Below, in pieces: positions 4,601 through 7,526 of a stretch of 7,526 nt of DNA. Numbering within the stretch: position 1 is the stretch's first letter; the number at the start of each line of letters is the position of its first letter. The translations under genes were made by a program, and so were the position numbers. The stretch covers positions 1-7,526 of the forward strand of contig JAILNT010000389.1 in the NCBI GenBank assembly GCA_024691265.1, read 5' to 3'. Below the pieces are notes generated by a model. That model had not been told where the DNA came from. It was given only the letters and a program-made list of their open reading frames with translations, and searched no databases. This stretch comes from Treponema sp. GTDB lineage: Bacteria > Spirochaetota > Spirochaetia > Treponematales > Treponemataceae.

Positions 4601-6322
4601 TTTCGATATATCATCAGCAACAGAATCATCTAATTCAATTGAAATAGAATCTACAGGAAAGCCATTATCTGTAAAAGTTAACCAATCTGTAAGAGTCCAG
4701 CCATTAGATTCACCTGTTGTTCCATCGCTAAAAATAGATTTTTCAGCGGTAAAAGAAGAAATTGTAACACTATCTTTATCTACGATAAGATATGAACCAT
4801 CTTCACCTGTAGCAGTTACACTTCCACTTCCATTTATAGAAAGCATTTTTGCATAAGAATAGCCCGATAAATTAAAGCTACTGGTAACAGCGATATCGCC
4901 ATTTATAGTTAATGTTGCTGCAACAGAAGTTTCCTTACATCTTAGATATTGAAAACTTGTATTGCCAGTTATTACAGAAACTGCATCTTCTGATTCATGA
5001 ATAAATGAAACATACGAAGAACTATTTTGTGTTAAAACTCCTGAAGAATTATCAGTCCAATTACCAGATAAAATAAGCTCAGCTTCAAGAGTTAAACTTG
5101 CATCAGAAGCTATAGAAATATTACAAAAACTCGAATTTGAAGGATATTTCGCATCCCATGAAGCTGTTCCTGAAAACTCAACTGTTCCTCCTGCACTACC
5201 ATCAAAATAGCCTGTCCCAGAACAAGATAGAGTTTCTACAGATAAAGTTCCAGATGTCATAGTTACATGTGCTGCTGAACTTATAGAAAGTGATGATATA
5301 TTTACATCAGAAGAAATAACAGGATAATTTTCTACACCAGAATTTATAGATATATCAGCTCCATCAAGCTCATCTATATCATCTATTCCAGTCCAGTTTC
5401 CTAGGGTGCTCCAATCAGAACTTGTAGCTCCAGTCCAAACAGGATTACCTTTATAATAAGAAACTTCTCCAATTATTAAACCACTTCCGTCAGGAGCATA
5501 AATTATAATAGTTATGCCATCAGCAGCATTAAGGCTATCTGCATCACTGCAAGATAGTGTAAAATCTTTACTTGCAATACCTGATTCCAATGCAAAGATA
5601 TTAGACGAGTCATTGGTATAACCATCAGATAAATCTGTACCTGCCAGAGAAAATACAGCAGAAGAAGTATTTGTAATGGAAACTTCAAATGGATAGGAAA
5701 CAGTAGCCGAAGATGTAGCAGATTGTCTTGTTAAATTAATGGTAACATCAGAAGATGGAAAATCATCCATACCAGTCACAGAAAGCCTATATATTGCAGC
5801 AGCTGTAGAAACATACGGTAGAGGAGTTAAATTATAAGTAATTACAGATTCACCCCAATCCACAATAGCACCTGACTGAGGTATATACAAAGTTCCACTT
5901 CCAGAAAATATCAAGTTTCCATTTCCAGAACTATCAGCATATAAAGTAGTTGTTATAACAAAAGTAGTACCACTAGCAATAGAAACTTCATAACTGTGAG
6001 AATATTCAGGAAAATCAAAAGTATCACAAGTTAAAGTATAATTTCCTGATAAGGTTAGTGTAAAATCTGCATCAACTGTAATATTAACAGTTGCAACAGT
6101 TATATCTTCCGTAAGCGTAATTGTTGCAGACTGATTAAACTCTGCTGTATCACCAGAAGAAGGGTACTCAGAAGCACTATCTGATTCCCAATTAGCAGAA
6201 TTACTCCACTCATTCGAAGCTGCTCCAGTCCATGTATAGCTTGCAGCAGAAATGTGGAGTAATGGAAAAATGAGAAATAAAAAAACTATTACAAGAAATT
6301 GTAGTCTAATTCTTATTTGCAC
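1631..6322 (-). CDS. Giant secreted modular beta-helix-like surface protein with C-terminal FlgD-Ig-like domain
   Basis: A 1563-residue exported protein of unknown specific function, rich in Ser, Thr, Asp, Gly and Val. Residues 1-27 form a signal peptide: basic start, long hydrophobic core, Ser-Ala-Ala before the likely cut, and no lipobox Cys. Three modules open with Trp-Thr-Gly: W31 (then W39, NW 44-45), W296 (W304, NW 309-310) and W665 (NW 678-679). Each continues as short beta strands resembling a parallel beta-helix. Similar spacers (187-292, 556-660) precede modules two and three. Residues 1137-1480 are unique and include a DxDxDG calcium-type loop (1430-1435). Residues about 1488-1562 match FlgD-type Ig-like tails (VYVMTLDG, IWNGKNKAG, GMYFVRV). 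GTG 6322 is the only usable start: a TAG lies directly upstream and the signal peptide begins there. It overlaps the transferase gene by 17 bases with no good Shine-Dalgarno. No autotransporter barrel or catalytic motif is seen, so adhesin or cell-surface scaffold is inference only. Confidence 0.8.
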   Translation of the reverse strand: MQIRIRLQFLVIVFLFLIFPLLHISAASYTWTGAASNEWSNSANWESDSASEYPSSGDTAEFNQSATITLTEDITVATVNITVDADFTLTLSGNYTLTCDTFDFPEYSHSYEVSIASGTTFVITTTLYADSSGNGNLIFSGSGTLYIPQSGAIVDWGESVITYNLTPLPYVSTAAAIYRLSVTGMDDFPSSDVTINLTRQSATSSATVSYPFEVSITNTSSAVFSLAGTDLSDGYTNDSSNIFALESGIASKDFTLSCSDADSLNAADGITIIIYAPDGSGLIIGEVSYYKGNPVWTGATSSDWSTLGNWTGIDDIDELDGADISINSGVENYPVISSDVNISSLSISSAAHVTMTSGTLSVETLSCSGTGYFDGSAGGTVEFSGTASWDAKYPSNSSFCNISIASDASLTLEAELILSGNWTDNSSGVLTQNSSSYVSFIHESEDAVSVITGNTSFQYLRCKETSVAATLTINGDIAVTSSFNLSGYSYAKMLSINGSGSVTATGEDGSYLIVDKDSVTISSFTAEKSIFSDGTTGESNGWTLTDWLTFTDNGFPVDSISIELDDSVADDISKCLFKTEISSSADFKIVNDSSEYFSFSDGTASNYLAGTNFDLTCEDLLELSVDDSFELDIYCVIDDSDDTEIKVATLTVTMDISGASEDVIWTGYKSTDASDVENWIGISSVSELENYDIVIETPKEITFSVTTNLTEDAVDVSYSYTITNFPVISEDFSMKSLTINADSNVSMSASSFTVESITCSDTGYFSGSAGTVIFSATDAWTASSVSSTFYDVQLASGSTFTLSDNVAITNCLTVSGGTFISNSEVSIPTVLEESGVITTNAAFTADSITISAGTFTANASITVPSLSIATGNFLVNSTFSNTTTSVSGGSFASSTAITIPLLSIGTGGGLIEQTGDYTLTISAINISSSFQLKADSTASNITVASDSVSYGGYSIEILGSGTVILPPNSSSDSTGNFVVTSGTLNFSGEETVSSITLEEDGILSLTSKLYLIGNWIGNGGAVEQSGTDAYVSVIASSVISGTTDFAYFRCDEIDSSITLTVNGDISVSGKIILSGYSYDERLIINGTGTITINGEQNEGSYLLVDVSGPVVSPIFVGAKSNFSDWSCGELNGWVLANPFYLGLSVAPIGDNELYLAFDTLLRDSDDNVLTSSMSDELLDLVQKFTIVTYSGEDADVSIDETVPAKILTQGDECMGIVLSLTKNVTVEDLLDSYIGLKSGAYIVWGTNKKVLDIEKKHVLSDFAVNAVETLYAASNLTLTSGDPVGSNYIARDFSSNSGNSGNVLYDLSTDDDYTVTVYTHVDDGSSSDSFDYKLRMYVDVKSNISFDADYYTLYTGNTTRAWLPVSHSAFSSSSHSASYVEETEGSASYLRNFSLPFEGDDTTFSSWGEGSEIQFLFQLLDSSGDAIYIDCDFDGNAETPLYALRLSDSSDLSSLDLWSFRLTGITKQRGGVSILNNVINATNGEYSTIEIDMPSESSLSVYVMTLDGNIIQTLQKGRTSAGTHRYIWNGKNKAGNAVARGMYFVRVLGPDIDETRKILVVKD
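1640..1861 (-). other. C-terminal FlgD-Ig-like domain (residues 1488-1561)
   Basis: This segment has the strand pattern of the FlgD Ig-like fold: VYVMTLDGNIIQTL, then an AGTHRYIWNG turn, then NKAGNAVARGMYFVRV, ending in RKILVVKD. In FlgD this fold belongs to the flagellar hook cap. At the end of large secreted proteins similar folds act as sorting or attachment tails, for example the C-terminal domains of type IX substrates in Bacteroidota. The preceding stretch KQRGGVSILNNVINATNGE (1467-1485) resembles, from memory, a stretch common before this domain in treponemal proteins. Confidence 0.65.
2009..2035 (-). other. Candidate calcium-binding loop DxDxDG in the giant protein
   Basis: Residues 1430-1438 read DCDFDGNAE, with D1430, D1432, D1434 and G1435 in the spacing of EF-hand-like or dockerin-like loops. 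The usual acidic residue at loop position 12 is replaced by Leu. The site is only a candidate for metal-dependent folding of the secreted protein. Confidence 0.3.
2915..3298 (-). repeat. Module tail block, copy in module three (residues 1009-1136)
   Basis: Diverged duplicate of residues 416-545. Shared landmarks in order are GNW, YVSxI, the RC(D/K)E cysteine site (C1050), LTxNGDIxV, LSGYSY, INGxGxxxxxGE, GSYLxVD, and FSDxxxGExNGW. The order is fully kept, so common descent is much more likely than convergent low complexity. Confidence 0.75.
3593..3892 (-). repeat. Short tandem rungs in module three (residues 811-910)
   Basis: A tandem unit of about 37 residues, itself two half-units of about 18, runs two and a half times. 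Matching starts are CLTVSGGTFISNSEVSIP, SITISAGTFTANASITVP and TSVSGGSFASSTAITIP. Eighteen or so residues per half-unit is the usual size of one turn of a parallel beta-helix. It sits inside the extra 198-residue stretch (811-1008) that module two lacks. Confidence 0.65.
3893..4156 (-). repeat. Module head block, copy in module three (residues 723-810)
   Basis: Diverged duplicate of residues 332-420. Shared landmarks are FPVIS/YPVIS, the SLxI strand, VxMxS, ESITC/ETLSC (C759), GYFxGSAG, GTVxFS and AW/SW, then a DVQLASGSTFTL strand. Confidence 0.7.
4343..4657 (-). repeat. Inter-module spacer, second copy (residues 556-660)
   Basis: Matches residues 187-292 in order: the opening pair PVDSISIEL / PSSDVTINL, a strand before ITN/ISS, a YFSFSDG/NIFALESG turn, FDLTCED / FTLSCSD (C617), and LxIY strands. 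Both copies end a few residues before the next Trp-Thr-Gly. The block is beta-rich and of unrecognised fold, probably an Ig-like connector. Confidence 0.5.
4688..5077 (-). repeat. Module tail block, copy in module two (residues 416-545)
   Basis: Partner of the block at residues 1009-1136. Here it follows the head block directly (head ends near residue 420). In module three about 198 residues separate the two, so the pair defines the edges of the extra segment. Confidence 0.75.
5063..5329 (-). repeat. Module head block, copy in module two (residues 332-420)
   Basis: Partner of residues 723-810, with YPVIS, VTMTS, ETLSCSGTGYF (C367), GTVEFSG and a closing NISIASDASLTL strand. It begins about 36 residues after the second Trp-Thr-Gly motif. 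Confidence 0.7.
5447..5764 (-). repeat. Inter-module spacer, first copy (residues 187-292)
   Basis: Partner of residues 556-660; it ends at KGN just before the second Trp-Thr-Gly (W296). The conserved Cys in FTLSCSD (C258) aligns with C617. Confidence 0.5.
6242..6322 (-). other. Signal peptide of the giant protein
   Basis: Residues 1-27 hold three Arg or Lys-type charges in the first six residues (R4, R6), a run of Leu, Val, Ile and Phe (8-22), and a small-residue exit ISAAS. The likely cut is after A26 or A27. No Cys follows, so it is a Sec type I signal rather than a lipoprotein signal. Confidence 0.8.
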
Positions 6323-7427
6323 CTAAAATAACCGGATTAAGCTCAATAGTGCTCGATTTCCCAGGTTCATCATTTGCAAATTCTGACTTTCGTATTTTTA
6401 GTAAAGCCTTTCTATTAAGATAATGTAACATGATAAACAATCCAACAACAATGAGCCATGTTGCACATATTATCATACTAGCAATTACATGAGGATACAA
6501 GACTGTTAAACAAACAATGGTACAAAGTAAAATTTGAACAGATAACAACAGACAAAGTATCTGTACACCATTCAAACCTATATTCATAAGTTTATGATGC
6601 AAATGTGCCCTGTCAGGAGAAAAGAAAGAGCGATGCTGCATTTTTCTTCTTATCATAGCTGTTGCAGTATCCAGAACAGGTATACAAGTAAGTAATACTA
6701 TAGAAAATGCTTTATTGTATTCAAAGGATGATGTTGATTGATATAAAGGAATTACAGCAATCATAAAACCTAAAAACTGACTTCCACCATCACCCATAAA
6801 AATAGAAGCTTTAGGTTTATTATAAACAAGAAAGCCTATAACTGCCGCAGCAAGCAATACACATATTACAGCTGCTAACTGTGCTGTATGCATATAAATT
6901 ATTGCAAAAGTTATCAAAATTAACGAGGAAAGACCTCCACACAAGCCATCAACCCCATCTATAAGATTAAAGGCGTTTATAACACCACAAATCCATAAAA
7001 ATGAAAGAACATAAGCTAAAGGTGCTGGAAGTTGAAAAGCTCCGATATTCCTTATAACATTCCCATTTGCTAGCATAATCAAAGTTGCAATTATTTGAAC
7101 TGCAAGCTTCATTTTAGCATTCAAATCAAAAAAATCATCAAGCACACCAAAGATGAATATTATTGCACCAGCAACTACCAAAGGAATAACATTATCAAGT
7201 TTTACTATATTGGAATTAAAATGACAGCATAACAATAAAGAAATTATGAAAGCTGAAACAAATCCAATACTTCCAAGACGAGGAATATTCCCCGTATGAA
7301 CTTTGCGAGAATTTACTGAATCATACCAGTTATACTTTTTGCAGATAAATATAATAAAAGGAATTAACAGCACAGAAATTGAAAACGCTATGAGCGAATA
7401 CTTTAATATCATTCTATACAAATTCAC
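6306..7427 (-). CDS. wecA: WecA/TagO-type undecaprenyl-phosphate N-acetylhexosamine-1-phosphate transferase
   Basis: Integral inner-membrane enzyme of 373 residues (E. coli WecA 367) with about eleven hydrophobic segments. It belongs to the MraY/WecA family, which moves a sugar-1-phosphate from a UDP-sugar to undecaprenyl phosphate to begin a lipid-linked glycan. All family motifs are present: KVHTGNIPRLG (42-52), Mg-binding LDDFFDL (96-102, D97-D98), NAFNLIDGVDGL (151-162), FMGDGGSQFLGF (210-221), and HLHH (275-278). The HLHH loop points to the WecA/TagO branch rather than MraY; GlcNAc is the likely sugar, but the substrate cannot be read from sequence. S53 replaces the second Gly of the common PRxGG. 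GTG 7427, TTG 7421 and ATG 7412 are all possible starts; AGGAG (7430-7434) is best spaced for the TTG, changing only the first residues. It overlaps the giant gene by 17 bases and heads the apparent operon. Confidence 0.9.
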   Translation of the reverse strand: MNLYRMILKYSLIAFSISVLLIPFIIFICKKYNWYDSVNSRKVHTGNIPRLGSIGFVSAFIISLLLCCHFNSNIVKLDNVIPLVVAGAIIFIFGVLDDFFDLNAKMKLAVQIIATLIMLANGNVIRNIGAFQLPAPLAYVLSFLWICGVINAFNLIDGVDGLCGGLSSLILITFAIIYMHTAQLAAVICVLLAAAVIGFLVYNKPKASIFMGDGGSQFLGFMIAVIPLYQSTSSFEYNKAFSIVLLTCIPVLDTATAMIRRKMQHRSFFSPDRAHLHHKLMNIGLNGVQILCLLLSVQILLCTIVCLTVLYPHVIASMIICATWLIVVGLFIMLHYLNRKALLKIRKSEFANDEPGKSSTIELNPVILGANKN

Positions 7428-7429
7428 CT

Positions 7430-7434
7430 CTCCT
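7430..7434 (-). promoter_or_regulatory. Ribosome binding site of the transferase gene
   Basis: AGGAG on the minus strand, within a longer purine run. It is 2 bases from GTG 7427, 8 from TTG 7421 and 17 from ATG 7412. Spacing favours the TTG (product two residues shorter), though the purine run extends upstream enough to serve the GTG. Confidence 0.6.
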
Positions 7435-7448
7435 CTCTATATGCAAGG

Positions 7449-7457
7449 ACTATAACA
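7449..7457 (-). promoter_or_regulatory. Extended -10 promoter of the transferase operon
   Basis: TGTTATAGT on the minus strand combines a TG extension with a -10 hexamer matching TATAAT at 5 of 6. The -35 position (7472-7477, TGGATT) is poor, which is usual for extended -10 promoters. The predicted start is near 7442, giving a leader of about 15 bases that holds the AGGAG. Confidence 0.5.
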
Positions 7458-7465
7458 CTTATAAC

Positions 7466-7498
7466 AAAAAAAATCCATACTTAAAGAAGAATTTAAGT
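7466..7498 (-). terminator. Possible weak terminator of an upstream gene
   Basis: On the minus strand ACTTAAA, loop TTCTTC and TTTAAGT form a 7-bp hairpin (7479-7498), followed after five bases by T8 (7466-7473). The stem is almost all A-T and the gap before the T-run is long, so it would be weak. Its position just before the promoter of the next operon supports the call. Confidence 0.3.
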
Positions 7499-7526
7499 TT
7501 TTATGAGTTAAGAAAAAAAGTTAAGG

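Noticed and set aside
1631..6322. Many Asn-X-Ser/Thr sites in the giant protein, as evidence for N-glycosylation
   Set aside because: I estimate about thirty sites, roughly what chance gives in a protein with about a third Ser plus Thr. Only a few fit the stricter acidic bacterial form (for example EFNQS at 61-65 and DVNIS at 339-343), so this alone is not evidence.
1631..6322. Classical type V autotransporter
   Set aside because: The beta-helix-like passenger suggests it, but the C-terminus is an Ig-like domain and not a membrane barrel of about 250 to 300 residues ending in an aromatic residue.
6306..7427. MraY (peptidoglycan lipid I synthesis) as the identity of the transferase
   Set aside because: The HLHH loop, the overall length and the lack of any cell-wall gene neighbours fit the WecA/TagO branch better.

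Overview
The window is AT-rich (visually about one third G+C). It carries four genes, all on the minus strand, packed almost end to end. Reading 5'->3' along that strand they are: a WecA/TagO-type polyprenyl-phosphate sugar-1-phosphate transferase (6306-7427), a giant secreted modular beta-rich protein (1631-6322), a single-domain PilZ c-di-GMP receptor (1146-1580), and an RlmM-type 23S rRNA 2'-O-ribose methyltransferase (111-1106). The mix suggests a Treponema-like spirochaete. The clues are PilZ signalling, large secreted proteins ending in a FlgD-type Ig-like domain, use of GTG and TTG starts, and low G+C. This assignment rests on recognised sequence style, not on a marker gene, so it is only moderately secure.

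Right end (7428-7526): a weak hairpin plus T8 may end transcription of a gene outside the window. It is followed by an extended -10 promoter (TGTTATAGT) and a strong AGGAG ribosome binding site for the transferase gene. That gene overlaps the giant gene by 17 bases. The giant gene starts at a GTG lying directly behind an in-frame TAG, so the two are very probably translationally coupled.

Centre (1631-6322): the 1563-residue product has a signal peptide, three copies of a module opening with a Trp-Thr-Gly motif, and beta-helix-like Ser/Thr-rich repeats. It ends with a unique segment and a C-terminal FlgD-Ig-like domain that looks like a sorting or anchoring tail. Modules two and three are diverged duplicates. 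The third has an extra block of about 200 residues built partly of short tandem rungs.

Left part (1-1630): pilZ has its own sigma70-like promoter in the 50-base gap. Its predicted transcription start is only about three bases before the ATG, so the mRNA may be leaderless. A 5-base dyad overlaps the promoter. The methyltransferase follows 39 bases later with a TTG start and a good ribosome binding site. The last 110 bases hold three AT-rich dyads and no gene.

Possible joint role (inference): the transferase starts synthesis of a lipid-linked surface glycan and the coupled giant protein is exported to the cell surface. pilZ responds to c-di-GMP, and the methyltransferase is a housekeeping rRNA modifier probably sharing the pilZ transcript. 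No mobile element, CRISPR array, tRNA or rRNA was seen.
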